Shown here: in pieces, positions 38,037 through 48,501 of the stretch | Position numbering within the stretch: position 1 is the stretch's first letter | How the letters are laid out: every line of letters begins with the position of its first letter | NCBI RefSeq assembly: GCF_003584645.1 | Contig: NZ_AP017928.1 | Coordinates: forward strand, 3,820,395-3,884,394 | Length of the DNA stretch: 64,000 bases | From: Methylocaldum marinum | GTDB lineage: Bacteria; Pseudomonadota; Gammaproteobacteria; Methylococcales; Methylococcaceae | Reading direction: 5' to 3' | Notes under the pieces: model-generated | What the model saw: only the letters and a program-made list of their open reading frames with translations | Databases searched by the model: none | What the model was told of the DNA's origin: nothing | Position numbers and translations under genes: made by a program

Positions 38037-39164
38037 ATGTCCGAGTTCCCGAGCCGACCGATCACCTATTGCACGAACATCCACCCGGGCGAAGACTGGG
38101 CGGATACGTTCGCGGCGCTGCAACGTTACGTTCCGGCGGTCAAGGCCGCGCTTTCGCCGGGGCTTTTGTTTCCCATAGGCCTGCGCCTCTCCCGCCGGGC
38201 CGCGATGGAGCTGGACGAGGGAGAGAATCAACGATTCACCGCCTGGCTGCGGCGGAACGACTGTTACGTTCCCTCGCTTAACGGTTTTCCCTACGGTTCT
38301 TTCCACGGCGAGCGGGTGAAGGAACAAGTGTACCTGCCCGATTGGCGCAGCCCGGATCGTACGGCTTATACCGTGCGTCTGGCCGACCTCTTGGCCGGCT
38401 GGCTGCCCGAGGGCATGACCGGCTCGATTTCCACCGTCCCGATCGGGTACAAGGGCGCGCTCGGCTGGGAAGATCTGCCCGCGGTAAGAGGTCAGATTAC
38501 GGCCGTTCTGAGCCACCTGGCGGAATTGCGGCAGGCGCGGGGAAGGGAAATCGTCCTGGCCCTGGAGCCGGAACCGGGATGCCTGCTGGAAACCACGGAC
38601 GAGGTCTGCCGTTTCTTCGAGCTTTTGGCCCTGCCCGACGAAATGCGCAGCCTGATCGGCATTTGCTATGACTGCTGCCACCAGGCCGTGGAGTTCGAAG
38701 ATCCCGCCGACTCTCTGGCCGGGCTGGCCGCGGCCGGAATCCGGTTCGCCAAGGTCCAGGTGTCGTCGGCTCTCAGCCTGACCGCGCCCGCTTCGGAACT
38801 GCTGGACCGCTTCGACGAGCCCTGCTATCTGCATCAGGTGGTCGTCAGGGACCGCAATGGCGAAATCCACCGCTATCCCGACCTGCCGGATGCCCGCATC
38901 CGGCACCCGGCCGCACCGGGCGATGAATGGCGCTGCCATTTCCACGTGCCCATTTTCATCGCGGGGATAGGGGAATGCGGCACGACCCGCCCGTTTCTGG
39001 AGGCGATTCTGCCGCTGCTGCCGCCGGACGTGCTGCTGGAAGTGGAAACCTACACCTGGGGTGTACTGCCCCCCGAACTGCGCGGCGAGTCGGTAACCGA
39101 ATCGATCGTGCGTGAACTCCGCTGGCTCGAGGCCCGAATCCTTGCAACGAACCGTCGTCATTAA
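38037..39164 (+). CDS. eboE: EboE, xylose-isomerase-like TIM-barrel metabolite-traffic protein
   Basis: 375 residues of the AP-endonuclease-2/sugar isomerase fold. The N-terminus ITYCTNIHPGEDWADTF is diagnostic for EboE. IVLALEPEPGCLLETTDE carries a metal glutamate, GICYDCCHQAVEFED and a late HFHVPIF histidine pair follow, and VLLEVETYTW closes the barrel. It is required with the other Ebo proteins for precursor export in scytonemin producers. The next gene overlaps its 3' end. Confidence 0.9.
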   Translation: MSEFPSRPITYCTNIHPGEDWADTFAALQRYVPAVKAALSPGLLFPIGLRLSRRAAMELDEGENQRFTAWLRRNDCYVPSLNGFPYGSFHGERVKEQVYLPDWRSPDRTAYTVRLADLLAGWLPEGMTGSISTVPIGYKGALGWEDLPAVRGQITAVLSHLAELRQARGREIVLALEPEPGCLLETTDEVCRFFELLALPDEMRSLIGICYDCCHQAVEFEDPADSLAGLAAAGIRFAKVQVSSALSLTAPASELLDRFDEPCYLHQVVVRDRNGEIHRYPDLPDARIRHPAAPGDEWRCHFHVPIFIAGIGECGTTRPFLEAILPLLPPDVLLEVETYTWGVLPPELRGESVTESIVRELRWLEARILATNRRH

Positions 39165-40512
39165 TGTCGTCGGGCTGACCCGAAATCTGCTGGGCGGCGC
39201 CCGCACGCCGCGCTTGTCGGCCCTGCTTCCGCACAGCATTCCCATCCGTACCATCGTACCGGCCGTGACCTGCCCGGTGCAGGCGACCTATCTGACCGGG
39301 CGGCTGCCCGCCGGCCACGGCATCGTCGGCAACGGCTGGTATTTCCGCAACCTGGGCGAAGTCCTTTTCTGGCGCCAGTCAAACCGGCTGGTGCAGGGTG
39401 AAAAGATCTGGCACGAGGCCCGCAGGCGCGATCCGGCTTTCACCGTGGCCAACACCTTCTGGTGGTATGCCATGAACACCGATGCCGACGTCACGGTCAC
39501 GCCGCGTCCCCTTTATTGCGCCGATGGCCGGAAGCTCCCGGACTGCTATAGTTCGCCGCTTCATTTGCGCGAACAATTCAACCGCGCCTTCGGCCGGTTC
39601 CCCCTGTTCCGATTCTGGGGACCGGCGACCTCGATCGTCTCCAGCGAATGGATAGGGAAAGCGGCCATGGCCATCGAGGAACAGTATCGGCCGACCCTGC
39701 AGCTGGTTTACCTGCCCCACCTGGATTATTGCCTGCAGAAACAAGGTCCGAACGGCGCCATCGACTCGGACCTGGCGGAGACCGATGCGCTCTGCGGCCG
39801 GATGCTCGATTACTTTCAGGAACGGAATTGCCGCGTCGTGATACTTTCGGAGTACGGGATCACGCCGGTCAGCCGTCCCATTCATCCCAACCGCAGGCTC
39901 AGGGAGGCAGGACTCGTTTCCCTGAAGGTCGACCTCGGCCGGGAATATCTCGACCCCGGAACCAGCCGCGCTTTCGCCGTGGCCGACCATCAGATATGCC
40001 ACGTCTACGTGCGGGATCGACGCGACCTTCCGCAGGTTCGCGAGCTGTTCGCCGATCTGCCGGGTGTGGATCAGGTGCTGGACGAAGCCGGCAAGAAGGC
40101 TTGCGGCCTGGACCATGAGCGCTCCGGCGAACTGGTGCTGATCGCCGCCGCCGACAGTTGGTTCACCTACTACTGGTGGCTGGATGACCGTATGGCGCCC
40201 GACTACGCCCGCACCGTGAACATCCATGCCAAGCCCGGCTATGACCCGTGCGAACTGTTTCTCGACCCCGCCATTCGCTTTCCCAAGCTCAAGGTGGCCA
40301 CGACGCTCGCCAGGAAGGCATTGGGTTTTCGCTACCTGATGGACGTCACGCCATTGGACGCGAATCTCGTGCAAGGCTCCCACGGCCGCGTCACCGACCA
40401 TCCGGATGACGGTCCTCTATTCATGACCACGGCTCCCCGGCTTCTCGACCGGGATGCCATCGAGGCGACCGATGTCTACGCGCTACTGTTGCACCACGTG
40501 TTCGCGGCTTAG
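39112..40512 (+). CDS. eboF: EboF-like alkaline-phosphatase-superfamily phosphodiesterase
   Basis: Up to 466 residues. The real start may be the TTG at 39142, because homology-like sequence begins QRTVVINVVGLTRNLLG. It belongs to the nucleotide pyrophosphatase/phosphodiesterase group: IVPAVTCPVQATYLTGRLPA holds the Thr nucleophile region, and GHGIVGNGWYFR, LPHLDYCLQKQG, SEYGITPV and VQGSHGR hold metal ligands. It overlaps eboE by 53 bases if GTG 39112 is used. Substrate in the pathway unknown. Confidence 0.85.
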   Translation: MNSAGSRPESLQRTVVINVVGLTRNLLGGARTPRLSALLPHSIPIRTIVPAVTCPVQATYLTGRLPAGHGIVGNGWYFRNLGEVLFWRQSNRLVQGEKIWHEARRRDPAFTVANTFWWYAMNTDADVTVTPRPLYCADGRKLPDCYSSPLHLREQFNRAFGRFPLFRFWGPATSIVSSEWIGKAAMAIEEQYRPTLQLVYLPHLDYCLQKQGPNGAIDSDLAETDALCGRMLDYFQERNCRVVILSEYGITPVSRPIHPNRRLREAGLVSLKVDLGREYLDPGTSRAFAVADHQICHVYVRDRRDLPQVRELFADLPGVDQVLDEAGKKACGLDHERSGELVLIAAADSWFTYYWWLDDRMAPDYARTVNIHAKPGYDPCELFLDPAIRFPKLKVATTLARKALGFRYLMDVTPLDANLVQGSHGRVTDHPDDGPLFMTTAPRLLDRDAIEATDVYALLLHHVFAA

Positions 40513-40611
40513 GGCCTATCTCGGTAGGCCGTTTGCCCTGAGCCGAGTCGAAGGGCCTGTCCTGAGCATAGTCGAAGGATTTCGGAATCTACCGGAATAG
40601 ACTCTGAGTCC

Positions 40612-41316
40612 ATGAAAGCCATCAGGTCCTATCTGGATCTTTGCCGGGTCAGCAACCTCCCGACGGTCTGGACCAATGCTCTCGCCGCCAGCCTGCTCGC
40701 GACCGGCGCCGTCCCCGCGTCGTTCCTGCTGCCGGTCCTGGCCAACTCGTGTTTCTACATGGCGGGAATGAGTCTTAACGACTTATGCGACGCGAAACAC
40801 GACAGGACACACCGGCCTACGCGGCCGATACCGTCCGGGCGGGTGTCGGAGAGAGCCGCGCTGATTGTTACGGTGATGCTGTTTGGCGCCGGTCTGCTGT
40901 TGCTCGCGGCCGCGCCCCATGCGAGCGGCCTTGTCGCGGGCTTAATGCTCGTGTTAGCCATCGTGGCCTACGACTTCCGTCACAAGCGCAATCCCCTGAG
41001 CGTGCTGCTCATGGCCGCGTGTCGCTTCCTCGTTTTCGCGGTGACGTCGCTGGCCTTGACCGATAGGCTGCCGCCGCTCGTTCTGCTGGGCGGCGGCATA
41101 CAGTTTTTCTACGTCGTACTCATCAGCCTGGTGGCTCGCCGCGAAAACGCGCGTTCGACCCCATTCTCCTTTCCGGTAATCCCGGGCATGCTCGCCGGCA
41201 TAGCCTTGCTGGACGGAATCCTGATGGCCCTCTCGGTTGCGCTGCCCTGGCTGCTCGCGGGCATCGCGGGATCGCTGCTGACATGGGCGGGGCAGAGATT
41301 CGTGCGCGGAGATTGA
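40612..41316 (+). CDS. eboC: EboC, UbiA-like prenyltransferase
   Basis: A 234-residue membrane protein with about seven or eight helices. The first Asp-rich motif is NDLCDAKHD (N56, D57, D60, D64) followed by RPTRPIPSGR. The second motif is reduced (YDFRHKRNP). It belongs to the UbiA superfamily and is shorter than typical UbiA. Last gene of the ebo set, after a 99-base gap containing a GAGCCGAGTCGAAGG repeat. Confidence 0.88.
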   Translation: MKAIRSYLDLCRVSNLPTVWTNALAASLLATGAVPASFLLPVLANSCFYMAGMSLNDLCDAKHDRTHRPTRPIPSGRVSERAALIVTVMLFGAGLLLLAAAPHASGLVAGLMLVLAIVAYDFRHKRNPLSVLLMAACRFLVFAVTSLALTDRLPPLVLLGGGIQFFYVVLISLVARRENARSTPFSFPVIPGMLAGIALLDGILMALSVALPWLLAGIAGSLLTWAGQRFVRGD

Positions 41317-41591
41317 AGGCCCCTGGTGTTGCCACGCGAGACGTCACGGCCCGATCGAGCGTCTGCGTCGGCAAGGGATTGCCGACCTACGACCGGGCAT
41401 CCCACAAGTCGGGAATCCTTTCCCGACGCCGCGGCTTGGTTTACGGATGCGTCGGCAAGGGATTGTCGACCTACAAAGACTAGAGGCGATCCATCCCGGC
41501 CGAAGCCGCCAACGGCTTCCGCCTAGCCTGCGTTGCCGTACGAGCGAAATGGATACGCTCTTGCGGGCCGGTGCGACCGCCGCATTGTTCA
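41317..41591 (+). repeat. Two R1 units and an R5-type segment
   Basis: 41343-41390 and 41405-41474 are R1 units. 41483-41563 (GGCGATCCATCCCGGCCGAA ... TACGAGCGAAATGGATACGC) resembles 62436-62517, so a longer repeat follows the R1 units at both places. No gene. Confidence 0.7.
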
Positions 41592-42830
41592 TCATGCGCG
41601 GTCTTCCGAAAATTGCCGGCGGCACGACTTCACGGCCTCGATCCTCAACCGGCGCAGTTCGAGACCCAGGCTTTCGCCCTTGAATCCCTTCTCCAACAGC
41701 GGCTGAACCGGAATCGCCAAGGCTGCGTCGCGCGCCGTCCTGAGCCATTCCGCCTGCGGATACGGCCGATTCTCGAAACCGGGTCGGCCTTTGGCATCCG
41801 CCTCGCAAGCGAGAAGAAACTCATCCAGGGCCTCACCCTTTCGCAGCGCGTCGAGCCGCTGCAACAGATCGACCACGGTCGCCGGGCGCAGTTCCAGAGC
41901 CCGGTGACAGTGGCCGTGATAGCGCATCACTTTCTCCGCCAGCTTGCGGTAAGCATTGGGCACCCTCAGACGTTGGCAAAGGCTTACCAGTGCGTCAAGT
42001 CCCGCTTCTTCGTGGCCGTGATGCCTGGGCCACAAGGCCTCGGGCGTCAGCCCCTTGCCCAGATCATGCGTCAAAGCGGCGAAACGTACGACCGGATCGG
42101 GGCTCAGCCGGGCCGCCTGGTCCAGAACCAGCAATGTGTGAAGGCCGGTGTCGATCTCCGGGTGGTGTTCGGCCGGCTGCGGAATGCCGAAGAGCCGATC
42201 GATTTCCGGGCACAGCCTGGCCAATGCGCCGCACGCCCGCAGCACTTCGAAAAAAGCGCGGGGAACCGCCTCGGACAAGGCACGCGCCATTTCCGCCCAG
42301 ACTCGCTCCGGCACCAGGGCGTCCACTTCGCCGGCGGCCACCATGTCCCGCATCAGATCGAAGGTATCTTCGGCGATCCGAAAACCGAGCGTAGCGAAGC
42401 GGGCCGCGAAGCGGGCCACGCGCAGAATGCGCACCGGGTCTTCGCCGAATGCGGGCGAAACATGGCGCAGTATTCGGTTTTTCAAATCCCGCATGCCGCC
42501 GTAGGGATCGATGAGCCGGCCGTCCCCGTCCAGAGCCATCGCGTTGATGGTCAAGTCGCGGCGGAGCAAATCCTGCTCCAGGGTCACGTCCGGCTCGGCG
42601 TGTACGACGAAGCCCCGGTAACCCGGCGCGGTTTTCCGTTCCGTACGGGCCAGCGCGTATTCCTCGCGGGTTTTCGGATGCAAGAACACGGGAAAGTCCT
42701 TGCCGACCGGCTTGAAGCCTTGCGCGATCATGCTTTCCGGCGTTTCACCCACTACCACCCAGTCGCGCTCTTCCACCGGTCGCCCGAGCAGGGTATCTCT
42801 CACGGCACCGCCGACAAGATATGTTTTCAT
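41592..42830 (-). CDS. cca: Multifunctional CCA-adding/repair enzyme
   Basis: 412 residues, the length of gammaproteobacterial Cca. N-terminal nucleotidyltransferase: [13 protein letters not shown], then [11 protein letters not shown], where the first carboxylate of the usual D-R-D is Glu21. [10 protein letters not shown] and [16 protein letters not shown] follow. The C-terminal HD phosphohydrolase domain shows [21 protein letters not shown] and HHGHEEAG. It builds and repairs the tRNA 3' CCA end. It is convergent with eboC and divergent from the exporter gene. Confidence 0.96.
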   Translation of the reverse strand: MKTYLVGGAVRDTLLGRPVEERDWVVVGETPESMIAQGFKPVGKDFPVFLHPKTREEYALARTERKTAPGYRGFVVHAEPDVTLEQDLLRRDLTINAMALDGDGRLIDPYGGMRDLKNRILRHVSPAFGEDPVRILRVARFAARFATLGFRIAEDTFDLMRDMVAAGEVDALVPERVWAEMARALSEAVPRAFFEVLRACGALARLCPEIDRLFGIPQPAEHHPEIDTGLHTLLVLDQAARLSPDPVVRFAALTHDLGKGLTPEALWPRHHGHEEAGLDALVSLCQRLRVPNAYRKLAEKVMRYHGHCHRALELRPATVVDLLQRLDALRKGEALDEFLLACEADAKGRPGFENRPYPQAEWLRTARDAALAIPVQPLLEKGFKGESLGLELRRLRIEAVKSCRRQFSEDRA

Positions 42831-42894
42831 GTGTTTTCAGCTTGGATCTCGGTTCCTGTTAGCATGCTCCATTTTAAACGCGGGCGTGCAGCGC

Positions 42895-43734
42895 ATGGGG
42901 ATGGAACTGGGACTTTATCTGGCTTTCGGCGGGCTGGCCGGACTGTTATCCGGCTTGTTCGGGATCGGTGGGGGCGTTGTGATCGTGCCGTTTTTGGCCT
43001 GGTTCTTCTCATTGCGGGGATTTCCGCCGGATTCCATCATGATCATGGCGGTAGCGACGTCGCTTGCGACCATCGTGGTCACATCCGTCTCCGCGGTTTA
43101 TGCACACCACCGACTGGGCGCCGTTCAGTGGCATACGGTATTCCGCATGGCACCGGGAATCCTGGCCGGCTCGGTCATCGGATCGATCATCGCAGAACGC
43201 TTGCCGGCGCATGGGTTCAAGCTGATTTTCGCCGTTTTCCTGCTTTACGTCGCCGCTCGACTCTCGATCGATACCAAGGCCAAAGAAGGTCGGTCCCATA
43301 CGCCCGGCGGGTGGCTCTATTCCGCTGCCGGCATCGCCATAGGGTCGGTTTCGTCCATCCTCGGAATAGGCGGCGGGACGCTGAGCGTTCCTTTCCTGGT
43401 CAAATGCCGATTTCCGATCCGTAACGCCGTCGCCATTTCCAGCGCCTGCGGTTTTCCCATAGCGGTCGCCGGCTCTCTGACTTATATCGCCCTGGGCCTG
43501 GATAAAACCGTATTGCCGCTCGGGAGTCTCGGCTATGTTTACCTGCCGGCTTTTGCTGGTATCGTAACCACCAGTATTCCGTTTGCGCCCATGGGCGCGA
43601 GGCTCGCACATCGGTTGCCGACGCGGAAGCTCAGGCGAATGTTCGCGGTAGTCGTACTGATCGTCGGAACCAAGCTGTTTTGGCAGGCAGTGCGGCCCTG
43701 GCTCGAAATCGAATTCCATTCGGAATTCGGATGA
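42895..43734 (+). CDS. TauE/SafE-family membrane transporter (sulfite exporter-like)
   Basis: 279 residues with eight or so helices in two repeated halves. The family motif occurs twice, as LSGLFGIGGGVVIVPFLAWF near the N-terminus and GSVSSILGIGGGTLSVPFLV in the middle. It belongs to the TSUP family, which exports sulfite or organosulfonates or other anions; substrate not predictable. Start ATG 42895 or 42901; no strong ribosome site seen. Confidence 0.88.
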   Translation: MGMELGLYLAFGGLAGLLSGLFGIGGGVVIVPFLAWFFSLRGFPPDSIMIMAVATSLATIVVTSVSAVYAHHRLGAVQWHTVFRMAPGILAGSVIGSIIAERLPAHGFKLIFAVFLLYVAARLSIDTKAKEGRSHTPGGWLYSAAGIAIGSVSSILGIGGGTLSVPFLVKCRFPIRNAVAISSACGFPIAVAGSLTYIALGLDKTVLPLGSLGYVYLPAFAGIVTTSIPFAPMGARLAHRLPTRKLRRMFAVVVLIVGTKLFWQAVRPWLEIEFHSEFG

Positions 43735-43742
43735 ACATTCAT

Positions 43743-43892
43743 CGTAGGTGGGTTAGCCCTTCGACGGAGCTCAGGATAGGCCCCTCGGCTCCGCGTAACC
43801 CGCCGAATCGAGGTCGCTGGGTGGGTTACGGCGCACGCAAAGCGCCGTGATCGGTCATCGGTCAGTGCTGATGTGCGCCTAACCCACCTACG
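43743..43892. repeat. R3 repeat, second copy
   Basis: CGTAGGTGGGTTAG at the left end and CTAACCCACCTACG at the right. The interior GGGTGGGTTACGGCGCACGC matches the copy at 20455-20620. Confidence 0.8.
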
Positions 43893-43943
43893 AAAATGAA
43901 TGCCCGATTGAAAGCGATTTGGAACAAGTCACGAGGAAACGCA

Positions 43944-44222
43944 ATGTCCGCGAAACCCCGCATCGAGATCGAATACTGTACCCAGTGCCGTTGGCTGCTC
44001 CGCGCGGCCTGGCTGGCGCAGGAGCTTCTGACCACCTTCGAACAGGAAATCGGCGAAGTGGCGCTGATTCCCGGTATCGGCGGGGTATTCGAGGTGCGCC
44101 ACGACGGCAAGATGTTATGGTCCCGCAAGGGAGAGGGCCGTTTCCCCGAGGCAAAAGAGCTCAAGCAAAGGGTGAGGGACGAGATCGTACCGGGCAAAGA
44201 CTTGGGACACTCGGACCGCTGA
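43944..44222 (+). CDS. SelT/SelW/SelH-family thioredoxin-fold protein
   Basis: 92 residues. IEIEYCTQCRWLLRAAWLAQ gives the C-x-x-C redox pair (selenocysteine replaced by Cys) of the Rdx family. VALIPGIGGVFEVRHDGKML and then WSRKGEGRFPEAKELKQRVR complete the family signature. A cytosolic redox protein; partner unknown. GAGGAAACGCA precedes the ATG. Confidence 0.92.
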   Translation: MSAKPRIEIEYCTQCRWLLRAAWLAQELLTTFEQEIGEVALIPGIGGVFEVRHDGKMLWSRKGEGRFPEAKELKQRVRDEIVPGKDLGHSDR

Positions 44223-44329
44223 TCTCTTAAGGAAGCTCCGTTTAAATCTCCAATTGAGAGAGGGTGCTTGGACATCCGCTTGATCCAGAATGCCCTCTCC
44301 CAGAGGAAGAGGGCTTATTCAGTGTTTCC

Positions 44330-44803
44330 TTAACGCTGCCAGCATTGTTCCACGGTTTTGGTCGACCCTTGCGGCTTGTCCTTGATGTTTTTCACACCCA
44401 TGTGGTTTAGGGTGAAAGTGCCGCAGTCATCCTCGCTCATCGTTCCGGTGGGCACCGCCTCCAAGATGAAACTATTGCGCGTCGGCTCGCCGTCCCCGAA
44501 CTGAACGGTGTAACGCGCCACTCCGTCGGAATCCGCCACCTTGGTCCAGGGCAACTCTATGGAAGCGCCCGCACCGCAATCGCCGTCGGTCCGGTGATAG
44601 CAATTGTTGGCGGTGAAGTTACGCTCCAGGAATTGGGCGTTCTGCAACAGAACGCTTTTTGCTTCGCTACGGTGACTTTTTCGTATCTGTTCACGATAAC
44701 TCGGGTAGGCGATAGCCGCGAGAATGCCGACCACGCCGAGCGCGATCATCAGTTCGATCAGGGTAAAGCCCTGGGCTCGAGAGCGGATTTTCGGTGTCGT
44801 CAC
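44330..44803 (-). CDS. pilE: Type IV minor pilin PilE-like
   Basis: 157 residues from a GTG preceded by AGGAG. The leader ends AQG, followed by [20 protein letters not shown] with Glu5. The C-terminal domain has cysteines in [11 protein letters not shown] and a late EDDCGTF/EQCWQR pair. It is the last gene of the minor-pilin operon, 11 bases after pilY1. In Pseudomonas-type operons PilE links the tip complex to the shaft. Confidence 0.9.
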   Translation of the reverse strand: MTTPKIRSRAQGFTLIELMIALGVVGILAAIAYPSYREQIRKSHRSEAKSVLLQNAQFLERNFTANNCYHRTDGDCGAGASIELPWTKVADSDGVARYTVQFGDGEPTRNSFILEAVPTGTMSEDDCGTFTLNHMGVKNIKDKPQGSTKTVEQCWQR

Positions 44804-44813
44804 AGGGTTTCTC

Positions 44814-47800
44814 CTATTCTTGGAAAAGCTGCCGCCAGGCGCCGCGCGGTTTGTTGGTCCCGCCCTTCTCCGTGGTGCTGAGCAGGCCTTCGGGTGCTCC
44901 ACTGAGATCGGTGCCGGTCTGGACCTTGTATTCCCTCTCGCCGGCGGAAACCACCGCCGGGGTCTTGGTGATCCCCACCGTACTCTTCAGGCCCGAGGCC
45001 GGAAGGCTGCTGTTGCCGTTCGAGATGTCATCTTCCGAATTGAAAAGTCCGTCCTTGTTGAGATCGAACACGGTATATCCCAGCGTTGCGCCGGTCTGGG
45101 CATTCAGCTCCATCAGCCAACTGACACCGCCCGCGCTGCAGGGATCGTCGAACGGAATGAGCGTGCTGAAAATCACCCGCCCGAAGCGCAGCAGGGGAGC
45201 GCTGACCACTCTCTCGCCCTGCTTTTCTCCGCTCGGCGGCACCAGATCGAGATACCAGCCCCGCTTGGCGTCCTTACCCGTCCAGACCACCTGGTTATCG
45301 CTTATGAGCCGGATTTCGCGGCCGAACGCCGCCAGTTCCTGGGTAATGGTCTGGGCCTGGAGTACGCTATCGCGGTTGGCATAGCTGATTCGGGTGCCAT
45401 CGTCCCAGATGCCATAGAAGGTTTGCAGAGAGGTATCCGCGGTATCGGTGTTCGCGAAATAGCGGCCGGTACCGAAGAATACCATGACGCCTTGGCCGGC
45501 CACGGGCGATTCGCCGATCTCCAGGGGCGCGGTAATGGGCTGGCGGTTTCCGGAGCCGTCTCTGGCAATGAATAGGGGAGCCGGCGTAGAACCGCTTTTA
45601 TAGGCCGCCTGCCAACTGCCCCCTTTGGAGTTGAATCGCCAGAGATTGCCCTGGAGGTCGCCGACATAGATTCCGTCACCCACGACAGATCCCGAATCGC
45701 TGTCATCACCCAGAATGCGGCCGAACACGTCGTAAAGCGCCGGCGGGCTGACGATTCCGTTCGGGTTGGCGGCATCGCCCGCTTTCGTGTCGACGGGAAA
45801 TCCGGAAATGAGGGCACCGGTTTCCAGATTCACGGCGAACAACTTGGCCGTGCAATTCCGGTTCGGATTGGTGACGTTGTTCAGCAAGTCCTCGCAGTTC
45901 TTGCTGCGATAGCCGTTGCCGAAGATCACCGCCCACTCGCCGCTCTCCAGCTTGACCACCTGTGGCGAACCCGCCAGGTAGCCCAAATCGCCGTGGCTGA
46001 ATTCCCATAAGGGTTTGCCGAAATTGGCGCCGCCCGGATTGGTGATGTCGAGAGCATAGATGGTTTTACCGCCCGCTCCGAGCGAGCCGACCAGTACCGT
46101 GCGCCACGAACAATTAACCGACACGGTGTTGCCGGAGGCGTCGGTGAACGCTCCGCCGGGACCGATACAGGCGTCCCAGGCGGTGGCGCTGCCGTCCACG
46201 AAATAACGGTGGCTGTAGGCCGGATCGGTCAGCTTGGTCAAGTTCCCATGGACACCGGCCGGTACGTAGGCGAATTGCTCCTCGCCGGTGTCGGCGTCGA
46301 AGCCGTGCAGCATACCGTCGTTGGCGCCCACGTATAGCATTTCCCGTCGGTCTTGCTTGTCGGCGAGGAAATTCAGGTACGCCTCGCCGCCGCCGTCGCT
46401 CTCCTCCCATGCCGTGTAACCGAAATTCTCTGCCGAGACAAAAACCGGGTCCGAGTTGATGATGTCGCCGAGAATCCTGCTGCGGTTGCGCAGAACGCCG
46501 CCGTTCACCTGCTCTTGGCCCCTACCGCCCCGGAGCCAGTCGAGACGGGCCTGGCCGCAGGCGTCGCCGGTCAGGGCGCCGCTGCAATTGGGGGTTTTCA
46601 GAGCGTTTTGCTGATCCGTGGATAGATTATCCCAGGTGAAATTCACGCTGGCCGTGCCGTTCCATGTCCAGACCGTGCGCGCTCCCGGATCGCTCGAGGC
46701 TAGCGTGGTGTCGGTGTCCCATTGCGCACTCCCCACGCTTCCGTCGGAATTCAGATGGAATGCAAGAAGCCGTCCGCTCCATTCTCCGCTGTCGAAGCGC
46801 GCCTGATAAACCATGGTTTCCGTGTTGAGACGGGTAGAGTTGGCGGCGATGGCGGCGGCAGAGGCGGTGACCCGCTGGCCGATACTCGCCAGGATGTCGC
46901 TCAATGCGTTGGCAAAACTTTGCGGGTCGCCCGCGCTGAAAAAACCGCCCCGGCCGTTGATGGAGGCATGCAGCAGATCGTCCAGCCGGGCCGCGCATAA
47001 CGCACCGCTGCAGTTTGTCTGCGCCGGATCGGTATACGGCCAATTGATGGATGCGCCGCTGGTAATCGCGTTCCAGGCCGCGTCCGCATTGACCGAACCG
47101 GAGACTCCCAGGCCGACGCCGTAGGTCACCACGTGCTGCCAGAACGCCGGGTCTATCGTCGAGGTCGGCACCTTGTTGTCCAGGTCGGGACGAAGATCGT
47201 TTTTCCAGTAATACATGGCGACGTCGGCCAACGTATTCTTGTAATCGTCCGCAAAGGGGGAAATGGCCTCGTAGGTAAAGGACTGTCCGTTCGGCCCGGC
47301 GATCGTGGGCCCCCCGGTGCCATCGTTGTTCTCGCGGACAGGGGAGGTACGGGCCTCGTTCGCGGAACCGCCGGACCAATATCCGTCGGTCATGAGGATG
47401 TGGTAGTTCTGGCGGCATTCAAGCTGGGTGCCGCCGCCGGCTCCGGGATTCTCGCCCCAGGGTCCCTTGTCGTCGTTACGCATGAAGTACCGCCCCACGT
47501 CGTCCATCGCCTGCCGCAACGGCGTGCCGGCGTTCGGAATCGTATGGCCGTAGAGGGTGCTGAAGAAATCCGATCGGTTGGTGCCTTCGAACTTTCTCAC
47601 CCCCGAAATGACGGTCTGTGTGTTCGAGACACCGTCAACAGTGCTCGAATCTTTGTTGATGGCGCTGAAACCGACCCGCGTCGAGGCGTTCTGCTGGGAA
47701 AAAGCCCGCCCGATACCGGCGCGGGCGGTCAGAATGCGTGAGCGGTAATAGGTGTACCAGTTGGCGAAGTTCTGGATTTCCTGATCGTAGCTGCACACCC

Positions 47801-48491
47801 CATCGCTACAGTCGGTGCGGGCTTCTCGCCCGTGTCCGCTGTACGCGGCAGTGGACGACCTGATTTCAACTTTCTGATAACTGGACCCATTCCACACACT
47901 GCCACCGTTATGCCAGTAATAAGTGGCGGGCCAAAAGGTTTTGTTGCTGTTGCTCGAGCTACACTTGCCGGACGCCGTGCAAGTGCGCCAGGAATTGGCG
48001 TTGTAATTGCCGTTGTTGGTCGTCAGGTTGCGGCAATACTCGGCGCCGGCACCCGTCCGCTCGGGGTTGTGCAGGGCGCAGCTCGGATCGGCCGCGGGAT
48101 AGAGGGACCCGTCGGCCTTCACCCAGGGTGTGTAGGTGATCGAAGGGTTGTAATAAATGGTATTGACCTGGGGCGAGCGGGTGAGCGCCGCGTACGCCGA
48201 GTTCGCGTCCACCGTGGCGACCCGGTTTTCGTAATCGCCGCCGCCGTACACGCCTTTCGCTCGAGGAAAAACGAAAGTCACCGAGCCATTGGCTTTGTTG
48301 AAGAAGACGTAATCGTCCGGCATGATTTCGAACTGCATCGAGCCCGAATCATCCAGGGTGAACATCACGTTGGGTTCGACCGACGTACTCAGAAACAAGG
48401 GAGACGATGCGATATCGGACGCACCGTCTGCCGCTGCCGGCAAGCCCACGGTCAATATCGAAAAAAGCCAAAACCGACGCGTCATGCGCAT
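44814..48491 (-). CDS. pilY1: Type IV pilus tip adhesin/assembly protein PilY1
   Basis: 1225 residues. Signal peptide ([18 protein letters not shown]), then a von Willebrand A-like part with the MIDAS DDSGS (47-51) and MTDGYWSGG. The C-terminal PilC/PilY1 beta-propeller holds [18 protein letters not shown] and [11 protein letters not shown] blades. An EF-hand-like loop near the end ([13 protein letters not shown]) is a probable calcium site. It sits at the pilus tip and controls adhesion and retraction. It starts 11 bases after pilX, with GAGGAAAC upstream. Confidence 0.93.
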   Translation of the reverse strand: MRMTRRFWLFSILTVGLPAAADGASDIASSPLFLSTSVEPNVMFTLDDSGSMQFEIMPDDYVFFNKANGSVTFVFPRAKGVYGGGDYENRVATVDANSAYAALTRSPQVNTIYYNPSITYTPWVKADGSLYPAADPSCALHNPERTGAGAEYCRNLTTNNGNYNANSWRTCTASGKCSSSNSNKTFWPATYYWHNGGSVWNGSSYQKVEIRSSTAAYSGHGREARTDCSDGVCSYDQEIQNFANWYTYYRSRILTARAGIGRAFSQQNASTRVGFSAINKDSSTVDGVSNTQTVISGVRKFEGTNRSDFFSTLYGHTIPNAGTPLRQAMDDVGRYFMRNDDKGPWGENPGAGGGTQLECRQNYHILMTDGYWSGGSANEARTSPVRENNDGTGGPTIAGPNGQSFTYEAISPFADDYKNTLADVAMYYWKNDLRPDLDNKVPTSTIDPAFWQHVVTYGVGLGVSGSVNADAAWNAITSGASINWPYTDPAQTNCSGALCAARLDDLLHASINGRGGFFSAGDPQSFANALSDILASIGQRVTASAAAIAANSTRLNTETMVYQARFDSGEWSGRLLAFHLNSDGSVGSAQWDTDTTLASSDPGARTVWTWNGTASVNFTWDNLSTDQQNALKTPNCSGALTGDACGQARLDWLRGGRGQEQVNGGVLRNRSRILGDIINSDPVFVSAENFGYTAWEESDGGGEAYLNFLADKQDRREMLYVGANDGMLHGFDADTGEEQFAYVPAGVHGNLTKLTDPAYSHRYFVDGSATAWDACIGPGGAFTDASGNTVSVNCSWRTVLVGSLGAGGKTIYALDITNPGGANFGKPLWEFSHGDLGYLAGSPQVVKLESGEWAVIFGNGYRSKNCEDLLNNVTNPNRNCTAKLFAVNLETGALISGFPVDTKAGDAANPNGIVSPPALYDVFGRILGDDSDSGSVVGDGIYVGDLQGNLWRFNSKGGSWQAAYKSGSTPAPLFIARDGSGNRQPITAPLEIGESPVAGQGVMVFFGTGRYFANTDTADTSLQTFYGIWDDGTRISYANRDSVLQAQTITQELAAFGREIRLISDNQVVWTGKDAKRGWYLDLVPPSGEKQGERVVSAPLLRFGRVIFSTLIPFDDPCSAGGVSWLMELNAQTGATLGYTVFDLNKDGLFNSEDDISNGNSSLPASGLKSTVGITKTPAVVSAGEREYKVQTGTDLSGAPEGLLSTTEKGGTNKPRGAWRQLFQE

Positions 48492-48501
48492 GACAGTTTC
48501 C

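Noticed and set aside
37023..39254. 743-codon minus-strand open frame
   Set aside because: It is antisense to eboB, eboE and part of eboF, which have clear family motifs. The antisense frame is a by-product of GC-rich codon use.
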